64,000 nt of DNA from Selaginella tamariscina (lineage: Eukaryota > Streptophyta > Lycopodiopsida > Selaginellales > Selaginellaceae). The notes beneath the pieces are model-generated. The model saw only the letters and a list, made by a program, of their open reading frames with translations. It made no database searches and had not been told where the DNA came from. Made by a program: the position numbers and the translations under genes. Location: assembly GCA_003024785.1 (NCBI GenBank), contig PUQB01000456.1, forward strand, positions 62,001 through 126,000, given 5' to 3'. This document shows positions 37,376 to 49,335 of the stretch, piece after piece; positions within the stretch are counted from its first letter, which is position 1; every line of letters starts with the position of its first letter.

Positions 37376-39095
37376 ATGGAGCGACGATTAGATGCCGGAT
37401 CCATGGATCTTACAGGCTTCTCCGGCTACTCGAGTTCTCCGGCATCACCGGCATCATCAGGTTTGGGGTTTCCAGCAGCTCCATTCCCGGGATACAATCC
37501 CGGGAGCCCTACTGGAGGTGCTGCTCCAGCTCCAGCAGCAGGCGGGGCATTCCCGCCTGGGGCATTCCCGCCACCTCAAGGTGGCGCTCCAGCAGGTGGC
37601 GGGGCATTCCCGCCCGGGGCATTCCCGAGCTACAATCCGGGGAGCCCGAGTGGAGGCGGGGCATTCCCGGGAGCTCCAAGTGGAGCATTCCCGGGTACCA
37701 ATGGTTTCCCGGGAGCTTCTCGGCTTCCCAGGCTTCCCATTCGGGAGCTCCAAGTGTGCCTCATCCGGGAGCAACGGGCGGATCCCAATGGAGTCGGGAT
37801 GCAGCATTGAGTGTGGAAGCGGAAGTGGCAAGGAGGATGCAGCAGCGGCAGGCTGGTGGTGATGATCCGGACGTGATCATGCTTGATCAAACAGGTATGA
37901 ACTTCAACTTGCTGATCAATCAGGTTCATATTTTTTGGTTTCTTTCATTCCAGCTCCCACTGCAGCTGGACGCCGAAGAAAAGCACCAGCTGGAACTCGT
38001 GGACGTCGCAAGAGAGGCAGAGCTGATCAACCGCCACCGGAGCAGAACGATGACGAGGTATGTATCTCTCTCTCTTTCCATTAGTAGCTTAGCTGCATGC
38101 AAGAACAGGACGATGGCGACGATGACTCTACTCGGGGCAAGAACTGGACCACCAAGGAGACCATCACCCTTGTCCGGTTGAAGAAAGAGCAGGAGCAGCG
38201 ATACCGAGACGACAAGATGGCAGCTCTCACCTCCGGGAATGCAACCAAGCGCTGGGCTGAGTTGGCTGCTACACTCGCTCAGGAGACCGGTGTGCCGCGG
38301 GACGGGCCTCAAGTCAACGGCAAGTGGGATCGAACTATCTGCCACTACAGGGAGATCAAGGATTACCATGCCAAGCACACCGGAGGAGGCCCGAGCTACT
38401 GGATGATGACAGCGGAGGAGAAGAAGGCCTCCAACGCCAAGCTGCCCAAGGTGTTCAAGTACGAGGTGTTTGAGGCCTTTGATGAGTGGATGGCGGATCG
38501 AGCCGTCATCACGCCCCGCAGCATCTTCAACTCTTCATCAGCTCGGCAATCTGGAGCACCAACAAGCAACTCGGGAACCCCTGAAACCGGGGAACCCGAG
38601 TCCAACCTCCCAGATCAGACCGAGCCGGAAGCTTCCCGAGAGGAGCCTGCACACCTGAGCTCGGAATCTCAGCCTGCAGACCCGAGTTTGGAATCCCGAG
38701 CTGCAAACCCGAGTGCAGGATCCGGGGCTGCAAACCCGAGCTCAAAAACCCAGGCTGGTGGTGATGGAGACTCAGTGGCCGGGAGCACGGGGAAGAAGAA
38801 AGGAAAGAAGACAAAGGACACGGTGGCGGATGCCTTGCAAAGCAGCAGCGAGATGCTGAGCAAGAACATGAAGAAGAACCGGGAGATGAAGATGCAGCAG
38901 TTCGAGAGGACGTTGGAAATTGCTCAAAAGACCGCAGATGCCACCTTGCTCTTTGCTCAGTCATTCTCGAAGTTGGGGGATGTGTTTGGCCAGCTGATGC
39001 AAGGTAGAGCAGCTCCTCCTCCGCCTCCTCCACCCTCGGCTCCTGCAGAAGATGCTACAGCTCCGGAAGATGAAGACTCGAGTGACAAAGAGTAG
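37376..39095 (+). CDS. Harbinger ORF1: MYB/SANT-like DNA-binding accessory protein
   Basis: In this superfamily ORF1 is the DNA-binding, nuclear-import partner of the transposase. Exons are 37376-37894, 37954-38057 and 38109-39095, with introns of 59 and 51 bp. Exon 1 is low complexity, with repeated GGAFPPGAFP-like units. Exon 2 is basic (GRRRKAPAGTRGRRKRGR), a likely nuclear signal with AT-hook character. Exon 3 opens with the MYB/trihelix-like domain (GKNWTTKETITLVRLKKEQE, then KWDRTICHYREIKDYHAKH), followed by a proline/serine linker with repeated LESRAANPS-type units, a lysine patch, and a helical tail MKMQQFERTLEIAQKTADAT. Exon 1 needs two single-base frame changes (about 37713 and 37752) to join the exon 2 frame. 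This is the same kind of slip as seen in host genes. Confidence 0.85.
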
Positions 39096-39217
39096 AAGAG
39101 TGGAGCATGTACTTGCATTTAGAAAAGCTGGTTTCTAAGAGATGAATGTTTTTGTTGTTATTTCAGCTGTTGATGTTCATCTTGTCGCTCATATTGACCG
39201 GCCTTCAAGTGTTCAAC

Positions 39218-40529
39218 ATGCTTGTCGAGTCCTTGAGCGCCCAACTCCGAGAACTACAAGACGATGACAACGAGGAGGACGAGGAGATGCCGCTGTACCA
39301 GCAACATCTGGACCAGATTGGAGCAGCCGCAAGGACAATGTTGATGAAGGAGGGTGAGTGGTGGGTGAAGCCGAGATCGATCACCTGGTTCCGGATCTTC
39401 ATGTGCGAGTTCTACGACGACAAGAGGTGGTACGAGATGCTGATGATGTCTCGTAGCAGCTTCGACTTTCTGTGCGAGAAACTAGCACCGGTGATCCAGC
39501 GACAGAATACCCACTACCGGTCTGCTATTCCGGTCCGAGTTCGAGTTGCAGCGACTCTCCACAAGTTGATCCACAGCTCAGACGTGAAGACCATCTCCGA
39601 GTTGTACGCGATCGGGAAGTCCACTTTCACCGAGATCTTGTTGGACACTTGCGCGGCAATCACAGAGGTCTTCGCGTATGTGATCAAGCTTCCGGAGACT
39701 GAGGAGGAGATTGTGAGTGCAGCAACCGAGTTTCAGAGGGTGACGAGGACGACACTTCCGAATGTGGTCGGGGCTCTCGATTGCACTCACTTTCTGATCA
39801 ACCAGCCGGAGGGCAGCGGCATGGACTACTACGACAAGAAAAACGACTACTCAATTGTCATGCAAGCGATTGTTGATGCTCGCAAGAGGTTCATCGATGT
39901 TTATGCTGGGTGGCCAGGTACTTGTTTTATTTGCTGCATTCGTCTTTACTTATTTGTGTGTATGAAGGGAGCTTGCATGACATGAGGGTCTGGAGGAATA
40001 GCTCCATCAGCGGCCAGCTTCAGCATGGAGAAGTTTTACAGGAGCCCGAGGTGATTCTTTTCGACCAGAGGGTGAAGCCGTACTTTGTCGCAGACCAGGG
40101 ATACGAGCTCCGACCACAGATCATGACGCCATACAAAGGTATAGTTGTGTGAATCTTCATTTTCAATATTCAGTTTGGTGTATTTCAGATGGAGCCGGAT
40201 CAACCGCGATCATGGTGAACTACAACAAGGAACACAGGAAGGCTCGCGTCGTCGTGGAGAATGCTTTCGGCCTGCTCAAGCAGAAGTTCAGGTTCGTAGA
40301 TTACAAACAGGCGATGAGCGTGGAAAACATGCCCAACATTTGGGCAAGTTGTTGCATTTTGCACAACTTGCTCATTGATTTCAAGGACACCGATGCAGAG
40401 GCTTTGCTTGCGGAGCGAGAGAGGATGCTGGGGAGGACTGAGGAGGAGGATGTAGAGAGAGCACCCGAGACGGATGAGGGGAAGGTGGTGCAAAATGCAA
40501 TTGCTCAGTGGATTGCTTGCCGCTCTTGA
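39218..40529 (+). CDS. Harbinger DDE transposase (DDE_Tnp_4 type)
   Basis: This is the cut-and-paste transposase. Exons are 39218-39917, 39968-40138 and 40189-40529, with two 50-bp GT/AG introns. The N-terminal part has an acidic stretch and then the helical region WYEMLMMSRSSFDFLCEKL. The catalytic core has GALDCTH (first D), FVADQGYEL (second D) and VVENAFGLLKQKFRF (the E), followed by WASCCILHNLLIDF, the usual end of the domain. Frames are open through all exons, and the C-terminus is acidic and helical. I chose the ATG at 39218 because the upstream in-frame ATG at 39146 would add an unlikely hydrophobic leader and a 3' splice-site-like TTATTTCAG lies between them (to 39165). The stop of ORF1 is only about 120 bp upstream, so the two could share a transcript. 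Confidence 0.92.
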
Positions 40530-40823
40530 GCTTGAGTTTGAATATAAATTTGAAATTTGAATTTGAATTTTCAATCCAAAAATTTTAACTTAAAAGGGGT
40601 TGTGTGCAGAGAGGCACTTTTATAGAGAATCTTTTAATTTAAGTGCAGATTGAAATCTTTTTTGGTACCTTTTAACTTTTCTTTTAAAAGAATATACTTA
40701 AAAAGTAAACTCAAAAAGATACTGGTATATTCCACTTTTTTGACCGGTGCAGAATGAATATTAAAACCCAAAAAACTTTTTGAAAAGTTCCATTCAAAAA
40801 TAAAAAGTGAGTGCGGAGGCCCC

Positions 40824-42022
40824 TTTTGTATACAAAATTTAATAATATTTCCAAGTGACACATATAATGTGAGAAGTGGTGATTTGGTTGTTATGTGTTA
40901 CATATACCACCACTATCACGTGGCCTTTTTATCTTCTTTTCATAAATTTAAGATAAGTTGTTTATAAGATTTAAAAAAAAATATTTACATATTTACATAG
41001 TCTTGAAGAATATTTTATAACTTAAATATGCTTTGGTGGTTTGTAAAAATATATATTCTTCGACTTAAATATGTCTTAGTTTATTAAAAAAAAAAAAAAT
41101 CATACTGTGGTTCAATATTGAATAATATAATATTAAAATAAATTAAAAAATTATGTTAAACATAAGTGAATTTGTATTGTAGGACAATGATGACAACTCT
41201 ATAATACAGCAACACTAGTTCATTGTAGTATTTCAAATGTAAGCTAATATATTTAATTTTAATTTAATATTTAAATTAGCCATGGGATTGCCACTATTAA
41301 ATTAAAATATTTTAATTTATAATTTATAAATCAACTTAACATTTAATAATGTGATTTTAATTATATGTAATATGTAATATAATGTTAAATTGAATTATGT
41401 ATATAATAGATACACTCTTTCTAAGTTTGAAATTGCATAAATAAATTTCTTTACTTGAACATGGCATATCTGAATTATTCATATTAAAGTTCATTAACCC
41501 ATAATAAACCTAGATTGATAAGTGGATAAGTTGGATAAATGTTTCTGTTTTTCATTTTCTTACTCAAAAGAGGCCAACATGGCTATTAAGTGGCTATTTG
41601 ATGTCATCACTATGTAAGAATAGTATTAAGTCTCTAAAAATAATGGGTATGTATTTTATGAACCCATTGAAAACCAATAAAACTAAGGATACTCACCTTT
41701 AACTCATTCAAGCCTATATTAACTTATTGTTTCTTAGCCATGATAAGTTTTCCTACTTATTCACTAGTAAGTGTAAATAAATTTCATGTTGAGTTACATG
41801 TAATCAATCCCACCTTATGACAAAAGAGTGCTCTTCTTAAGGGGCTCCAACACATGGGCTAATCTATTCGTCTAGTGGACCTATCACTCTTCCCAAGAAA
41901 GCTCAATAGACTAATCTTTTCTTATACCATGAAAAAGACTATTGAAACAAACCCATAAAATCTATATGACAACTCTTTAACCACTCACAAGTTAGACTGT
42001 AGCCTAAGGCCGAGTCATTGTT
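40824..42022. other. AT-rich region
   Basis: Poly(A/T)-rich DNA. I find no gene, no tandem array and no recognisable element. Confidence 0.5.
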
Positions 42023-42832
42023 TGTCATAGTTTTTATTATGACTTGACCATTTATTTTGAAGATTGATTGTTGTTACTTATCAAGTTGTGTAACGAACCC
42101 TATATGTAATAGGAAATAGGTTTGCTTAGTGCACTTGGGTATTTGGTGATGGTCTAACTGGGTTCATTAGGTATTTACAAGAAAAATTCTAGGTAAAATT
42201 AAAACTTACCTTTTAGAAAACTCTCCTCCAGTTTAATGTTATCAGTTACTCAATTAGGAAAACGGGGGGGGGGGGGGGGGGGGGGGGGGGAGGCTCTATC
42301 ACATAAATAAGGTAAAGTATATATAGTGAGACTTCCTAGGTTAAAAGAGAGTTTATTATTCTCTTACTGATGCAAGCTAAGCAAGGCACAACTCTCTGTT
42401 GTGCCACCCTAACTTCCACACGATAGAAGTACATCCCACCTTTGGGTTAGCCTACCCTTATCGTTAACAGGATTTTGCCCTTGTGACTGGGTACATCACA
42501 TCCAAGAAGCTAGTCAATTCTTGGGACTAATAACCCGCTCACAAGCTTGGAAGGATGCTCGAGTTCACGTTCCGTAAGACTAGTGGATGAGGCCTTGCTC
42601 CAGCTACCTCATCCACGCCAAGCTAGGAATGATACTTGCAGCTCAGCTAGCTCACACATCCTAACTCACAAGGTGAGCCTTGACCTTGAACTTGGCCAAC
42701 TGGGGTATGAGTTCCTAAGTGGCAGGTTCTTAACATGGGTACTTTACTAAATAATGTGGGGGTTTCTAGAAAGGGATTCCAAGGTTGGCATTTGGCAAGC
42801 CGCCTTTGTGGCACTAGGTAAAAACTATGACA
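42023..42832 (+). mobile_element. Solo LTR of the gypsy/LARD family
   Basis: It begins TGTCATAG and ends TATGACA, 810 bp, homologous to 9577-10497. Flanks are TTGTT at left and TTGCT at right, a 5-bp target duplication with one change, so it is a stand-alone LTR left by LTR-LTR recombination. It carries a 27-base G run (42264-42290) before TCTATCACATAAATAAGG. Confidence 0.8.
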
Positions 42833-43480
42833 TTGCTCATATCTTCCCACATCATTTGGTCCATTAACTTCTATTTGAACAATGGTATCTATCATAGTTT
42901 CTATTGTCACTCAGTCTAGGTGTTAGTGAAGTAAATTTTACTTGGATCCATTATTATGTGTAGTGTAACATTCTGAATTAAGAGTTGAAACCACTACAAC
43001 ATCTCATTGGAACAATGTTGAAATATCAACTCAATGTGTTTGCATGTACAGTAGCTCTATCAATCCTTCCTACATTTTTTAAACATGGAATATCGTGCAG
43101 CATAGGGTACATCACAAATAGACACTAGGTCAACCTATAACTTTAGCCCTTACTAACGTCACATGCTTGCTCTAACACATAGTTGGGTGTGAATTCATGT
43201 CCCAAACCGTTAGTAGCTAAGGCATTTGCTATGGTTGTCTTGGTTACGCCACGTTAGAAAAATACCTGAGCACCTACCAACTCGTGAACACATGTGTTCT
43301 TGAGAGTGGGTGCTCAATGCTAGATCCTTGGGGTGGCCCAAACTACCAAGATTGATTCCTTGTTCATTATCTAACTTGAGCTTTTGGGAAGTGATACAAC
43401 TATGGGTTCATGATGAATTCCAAATGAAAGAGCACTGAAGGGAGCAATGCAATAGAGAGCGAAGACATGTTAGTGCTAGT
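42833..43480. other. Unassigned spacer between two LTRs
   Basis: No gene, domain or tandem repeat recognised. Confidence 0.4.
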
Positions 43481-44421
43481 TGTTAGAGTTTTAATCTGGT
43501 GCCACAAATGTGGCTCACCAGATGCCAACCTTGGAAACCCCACGAGATCTGGTAAAGTAACTTATGTTAGGAACTCACATCCCTATCCATGGAGAATGCT
43601 CACCTCATAAGTCAAGATGTGTGGGCTAGTTGAGTTACAAGTATCGTTCCTAGCTTGGCGTGGATGAGGCAGCTGAAGTAAGGCCTCAACCATTATTCAT
43701 AAAAAACGTGGGCAACAACTTTAAGAGAAGAGGAGTTAGCTAACTCTTTGGATGTGATGTACCCAATCACAAGGGTGTAATCATGCCAATGTTAAGGGTA
43801 GGCTAACTCGAAGGTGGGACGTACCCCTACCGTATGAAAGTTAAGGCGGCACAACAAAAGGTTGTGCTTTGATGACACAAGCTAAGCTTGCACCGTTAAA
43901 GAATAGTGAGCTCTTTTTTGAACCCACAACTTTCACTACATATACTCTACCTTATTTATGTAATGGAGCCCCTCCCCCCTTGTTTTTCTGTTTGACGTCC
44001 ATGGCCAGCCGAGGACATTAAGTACATGTCTCCTTTCCTTGGGAAGCTAAGGACTTAGAATCCATGGCTCCTTAATGTTTATACTTAGACTATGGGACTT
44101 CTAAACCCTACCCAAGGGGGTTAGGGCGAGGGGTTAAGTCAACCCTAAAGGTGTTCCTAACCCATACCGACATGCCAAACTTGCTAGAGTTAATTAGAAA
44201 AGCTATAAGAACTTAACTGGGACAAAAGAGTTTTTAGAAGATAAGTGTTACTTTTGCCTAGAGTTTCTTAAGGTATTTAGTGACAGTCAATTGGACTACC
44301 CTTAAACACCTAAGTGCATTAAGCGGAGTTGTTTCTCACTACATCTAAGGTTCATCACATAATTCAGTAAGTAACAATAGTCAACTCTAAAGTAAAAATA
44401 AAGGTCATAATAAACATAACA
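43481..44421 (-). repeat. 3' LTR of the minus-strand gypsy fossil
   Basis: Short LTR form (941 bp) in reverse. The C-rich tract near 43970-43980 corresponds to the variable G run of the family. Confidence 0.75.
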
Positions 44422-45790
44422 TTTTATATCACTTATTGTATTACTGCTATATCTTTCTTATTCTGCAATTATCATTTGATGAGAAGCATCCCATGCATGA
44501 TACATTTAGAGGGAACTCACTAGTCTCTTCCTTTGGTAACTTGTGGAATACCGCCTTTATTGCAAGTTAACACTTCCATTGGACTACACTTAATCGACAT
44601 GTCTATTGAGTCATTATAACATACCTCAGCCATACCCAAATGTTCAGCCCAATCGAGTTGAACATCTTGAACATAGCATTTGAGATAGTCCTCGATTTGA
44701 TGATTTACCTTCTCTATTTGACCATCTGTTTATGGATGGTAAGCCATGCTAAACTTCAACATCATACCATATTATTTGAACAATGTTTCTCAGAACTTGC
44801 TCATAAATTGAGGATCCTGATTTGAAATAATCATTTCTAGTACATCGTGCACTCTTATGATCTCATGAAAGAACAACATTGGCGTTTCTTTTGCATTTAC
44901 TATCTCTATTATCATATGAAACGAGCGACTTTTGAAAATTAATCACCAATCACCATGAGGGAATCAAAACCATGAGACTTTAATAATCTCATGATGAAGT
45001 CCAAAGTAACACTTTGGAATGACCATTATGGAATTGGTATACATTGCAACTTCTCAGATTGTTGATGAGACTGACTCTTCATTTATTGACATGTGGAGCA
45101 CGTCTTAACATACTCAACAACATCATTTAGCATTCTTGGCTAGTAAAATCCATTTTTCAATAAAGCTAATGTTTTGTCCACCGTGCCTTGTCAAGAAACA
45201 TTGTGATAATTTTTGCCTCCATGGTCCCTTTTGAAACATAGAGTCTCTTCTCTTTAAAATAGAGAACCCCATTTTGCACCACAAAATGCACTTGCCTGAG
45301 TGCATCCATCATCTTTCCATTTTTGTTAAAATAACACCATTCCTTTGTAATTGATGAACATGCTTCCTTTTTACTACTAGGTCAAAGGCCTTTATAGCAA
45401 ACTCATCTTATGTCACAAATTCATTACTAAAGTTGACACTTGTACCAACATAATATGAAGATGACATTTCTTATTGAGTGCATCAGCTATCACATTATCT
45501 TTTCTTGCCTTATGTTTGATTTCAAGTTGAAATTGAGTTAGCTTTTGCTACCATCTAACATACTTTGGTGATAGCTTGGCTGCGTCCCAAAGTATTTCAA
45601 AGTTGTGTACTATATGTCCAAACACAGTGCTATGACTTGAAAGATAATGGCACCAATACTGTAAAGAAGTAACAATAACAAACTTTTTTTTTTTTTTTTT
45701 TGAATAAACCATTAAACTTGTATTATATTTAACTTCTTCGAGAAAAAGAACGTTGGATGTCCTTCTTACTGCAATACACACTAATTACAA
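43481..45790 (-). mobile_element. 3' half of a gypsy retrotransposon with LTR, minus strand, fossil
   Basis: Read on the minus strand from 45790: the RNase H tail with HNFEILWDAAKLSPKYVRW, then an ADAL-type block (about 45490-45640); integrase with a zinc-binding region, a core segment like GFDSLMVIG (about 44940) and TDGQIEKVNHQIEDYLKC (about 44680-44740); then a 941-bp LTR (44421 to 43481) ending TCTAACA. The 5' half is missing. It belongs to the same LTR family as 9577-10497 and 42023-42832. It is broken in several places. Confidence 0.75.
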
Positions 45791-46223
45791 AGTCAAATGC
45801 ATCACATTCCCCTCAAATGGATCTTTGAAAATTGACAATTGCTATACATATGCACGTTGTAACTAAAGTGGGCATGATACGTGAAAATGGAATATAAAAT
45901 AAATTACTAATTAATACTTAAGTTTTAATTATTAATTAATCATTTAATTAATATGTAATTAAGCCTTAAATATTAATTAATTAATTAATTAATCCTTCAA
46001 TAACCTTACTTAGTAAGGAATATTCCTAAAATATCTTAGAATATTCATATTATTCTAAAAATAGTTTACAATAATTAAGAAATACTATCAAACATAATTA
46101 CAAATGAAATCATTTCCTTATCAACATGTTAATTTATTTATAAATACTTTCTTCCTAACCATACAGAGAAATCTCCTCATTTTGTCTAAATCATCACTCT
46201 CCGGATTAATCAAATCATTTTGG
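45791..46223. other. AT-rich spacer
   Basis: It contains (TTAA)n-like ATTAATTAATTAATTAAT near 45978-45992 and the 3' flank of the HAD-like gene. No gene seen. Confidence 0.5.
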
Positions 46224-47703
46224 TCAATATCTTGATGTTGTTGCCACCACCTTAACACTCTCACGAATGCAATTGGGAGTTGCCATCCTTGTTAATACAT
46301 AAGATGTAATAAGACCAGGTCTGCATAAAGGCTCATCTAAAAAATGACGTTCCTTAAGAATAATATTATAAAGCGCCCGGTTGCTATCCTTCATTTTATA
46401 AAATTCAAAATCACGAGAAAGAAAAGCTTCAGGAAATGTTTGATACGGTGGATACTGCTCACAAAATTTTCGAGATTCTTCTTTCTGAGGCACGTATCCA
46501 AGTAGTTCACTAGCTCATCCATGATATCGGTATCAGAATATGGATCGAAAGTGATTGGATGAATACAAGCAATGTTTTGGTTGAGCATAGCCTTCTGAGG
46601 AGAGTCGTCTACCACTAAGATATGTGCATTCTTCATTATCCTTAAGCGACTGATCTCCCCATGAGCCCAATTAATTCTTTCATTCTTGAAGAAGTATGGC
46701 TTGCTTTCCTTTCTTATATTGTGAAATTCGAGAGGTTTATAACACATTCGCTGGTCAAAAATCCAATCTTTACGAATCACCTCTTCTGCAACACTACAAT
46801 GTTTCTTAAGCAAATTCAACAGCGGTGTTAAGTTGTGAATCTGCATGCATGACCAAATCCCCACAAGCGCACCCATCTCCTTAAGCTTTTGAAAGAGACG
46901 ATCCAACCCTGGACGAAAAATAATATCATATCGAAATTTACCATGACAAGGAATGAAATCTCCTTGTTTGATTTCTTTTTTCTATCCTGGGCCTTTGTCG
47001 ATGAAGCAGAACACCATTGACATCCAACAACACAATATGGCCATGAGTAACATGGGATAGCGTTGCCTCTTGAATACTTTGCAAATCACTTGTTTGCTCC
47101 CTTTCACATTTATCGTTGACACTATCTCGTTGCCTATCCCTTATCATTTAATTGTACATCATCCTTACAAGATTCAGATATTGCATGCGCTGAAGAAATT
47201 GATTTCGGAACTGAAGCCAATAAAAATGATGATGAAAAAACTGAAGTGGCCCCCATGGTAACGATGTTTTGAGCTGCATTATTATCCATTTCCTGCATGA
47301 ACTCTGTCATTCTGACATGTGGCACAAGAAATTGTCGCCAAACCCCTCTCTTACCTCATGGCAATGCTGAAAATCCATGTTCTCAATTGTTTCATTACAT
47401 CTGCAAAATGATAATTAGCTGACCTTAAAATTATCAAGGTATATTATTTACCTTGTTAATGTGTGACCCATGTTTGAACTAAAAGCTTCATTAATCCTTG
47501 AGAATTTATTTTCTGTACAAATATAAACGAAATATACAAAAATGCCTTATGTTACACTCATTTACAACTATTCGTCACTCTAAGAATTCATTAACAATTC
47601 TTCTTCGCTATTACCTTCTGAGTGAGGCGAAGAAGGTCTAGCCGCTTGTGAGATGGTTCAAGATCTTCCGTATCTTCTGTTGATGTTTTTCCATAGGTAA
47701 TGG
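46224..47703 (-). CDS. 3' part of split host gene: FCP1/SCP-like HAD phosphatase domain
   Basis: Minus-strand coding has the HAD motif I as HIVLLDVNGVLLHR (about 47010-47050), then FRPGLDRLFQKLKEMG and VGIWSCMQIHN (motif II, about 46830-46910), WIFDQRMCYKPL, and HILVVDDSPQKAMLNQ (motif III/IV, about 46575-46625). The tail ends VKVVATTSRY (stop at 46224). The spacing is that of FCP1-homology phosphatases. The motif reads DVNG rather than the usual DxDx(T/V), as in plant 'DLNG' relatives, so activity is uncertain. Frames join only with single-base changes near 46480 and 46980. The exon at the upper end (about 47610-47703, with TSTEDTEDLEPSHKRLDLL) runs straight into the LTR element. The 5' part of the gene resumes at 54868. 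Confidence 0.7.
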
Positions 47704-49335
47704 TGTCATAGTTTTTACTATGACTCCTCTTTACTTTGGACGTTGACTGTTGTTACCTACTGTACTATGTTGATAAGCCCTAGGTGTAGAAGAAACAGGC
47801 CCGCTTAGTGCACTTGGATATCTAGTGATGGTTCGGCCGGGTGTCATTAGGTATTTGCAAGAAACTCTAGGCGAAGCTAGCACTTCCATCTAGAAAACTC
47901 TTACCTTGGTTTTCTGTGTCCCAGTTGGATTAATGGCTAGTTTCGGTGAGTTTGGCATGTCGGATATGCTTAGAAATACCCCTAGGTTTGACAGGTTAGG
48001 GTTTAGGGGTCGATGGATAACTCACCAAGTATATTTCCTCTGGGAATGAGATTTCAGTGCTAGCCCACTTATGTAAACAGGAAAACAGGGGGGGGGGGGG
48101 GTCTCTGTCACATAAATAAGGTAGTATATGGAGTGAGGGTTCCTGGGTTCATGACTGAGCTCGTTACTCTTCTCCCGGTGCAAGCTCTAGCTTGTGTCAT
48201 CAAGGCACAACCCTCTGTTGTGCCCTAACTTCCAGATGCTAGGGGTACGTCCCACCTTTGGGGTAGCTTACCCTTAACGTTGGCGAATCCATGCCTGGGA
48301 GGTCTTGTCGGAATGCACGTTCCAAGAGGCAAAGGTTGAGGCTTGTCTCCAGCCTCCTCCTCCACGTCAAGCTAGGTGTAGCACTCACGGCCAAGCAAGG
48401 CACATCCGTGTCCTTGTCCAACTGTGGGCGTGGATCTTCTTTGACAGGTTCACGTTACTTGGTTCCTGAGGGTTCATAGAGGGGTTCTAGAGTTGGCATT
48501 TAGGAGCCACGTTTGTGGTACTTGGTGCAACTCTTGAATCTAAGGGCTATGGCATGATAGCCCACATCAGGGAAGGTAATGTCACATAGAGATGTGACAC
48601 TGGGCTAAACATCACATGGTACAACGCCTGAGGCACGCCCTTTGGGATTATGTCATGGGCTTGTCGCCAAGGGGTTGGATACTTTAGCAAAACAGACATG
48701 CTTGTGCTTGCACTAGGGTGTTTAAGCCTTGGGCATCCGCTCAAGAGAGGTTAGGTCTCATAACTAGGTGTGCTTTTCACACTTGGCTAGGGGAGTGTTC
48801 TCCTTGGAATTCAAGGGTTGAACAACCTAAACATGTGGTTATCCCAAACCTAGCCTTGGGAGTTTGCTTAGCAGAACACTCGTGTCCTCACTAAGTACTA
48901 GCCCTAGGTCTAGGGTATAACTTGGCCACTCAAACCTTTAGGGGTTAGTCGTGGTTCAGGGTACCCCTTGTCGCCCTAAAGGGGCTGTACTCCTGGATGA
49001 GGGTGATTCCTCAAGAGGTAAGTGACGATGCCTTAGCTCTGTCCAGGGGTATGTGTGGAACACATGTCTCCTTAATGGGGTTAGGACATGAGCCTGTCTA
49101 GGTCTTCTAGGGCAAGACCCTAAGTCAACTAGGGTTATCCTTCAAGGGTTTTGGGGGTAGACACTCTAGGGAGACTTGGGCTAAACCCTAAGTCTCCTGT
49201 CCACTTGGGCATTAGAGTCTAACCCTAGGGGTTGTTGGGGTTGTTCTGGGAAACTTAGCGTTGCTCACACAGGGTGATGACACCAAATGGCCACCTGGCA
49301 GCCACGTGTTGGCCCTTTGGATTAAAACTCTGACA
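47704..49335 (+). repeat. 5' LTR of the LARD-type element
   Basis: 1632 bp, TGTCATAG...CTCTGACA. It has a G14 run at 48088-48101 before CACATAAATAAGG. Compared with the short LTR form of the family it has about 0.8 kb of extra sequence in its 3' half. Confidence 0.9.

Larger units (their letters stand above)
37034..40823 (+). mobile_element. Complete PIF/Harbinger DNA transposon
   Basis: The left end GGGGCCTCCGCACCCAC and the right end (reverse complement GGGGCCTCCGCACTCAC) form inverted repeats of about 22 bp with one mismatch. The flanks are TTA at left (37031-37033) and TTT at right (40824-40826); the perfect alternative is TTT outside an A...T pair. Both fit a 3-bp target duplication. 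Inside are the two genes this superfamily carries, on the same strand: a MYB/SANT-like ORF1 and a DDE transposase. The transposase keeps all three catalytic positions and its frames are open across two introns. The element looks nearly whole and young; only ORF1's first exon shows single-base slips. Confidence 0.92.

Noticed and set aside
44640-44825. Plus-strand membrane protein
   Set aside because: It is the antisense of gypsy integrase on the minus strand.
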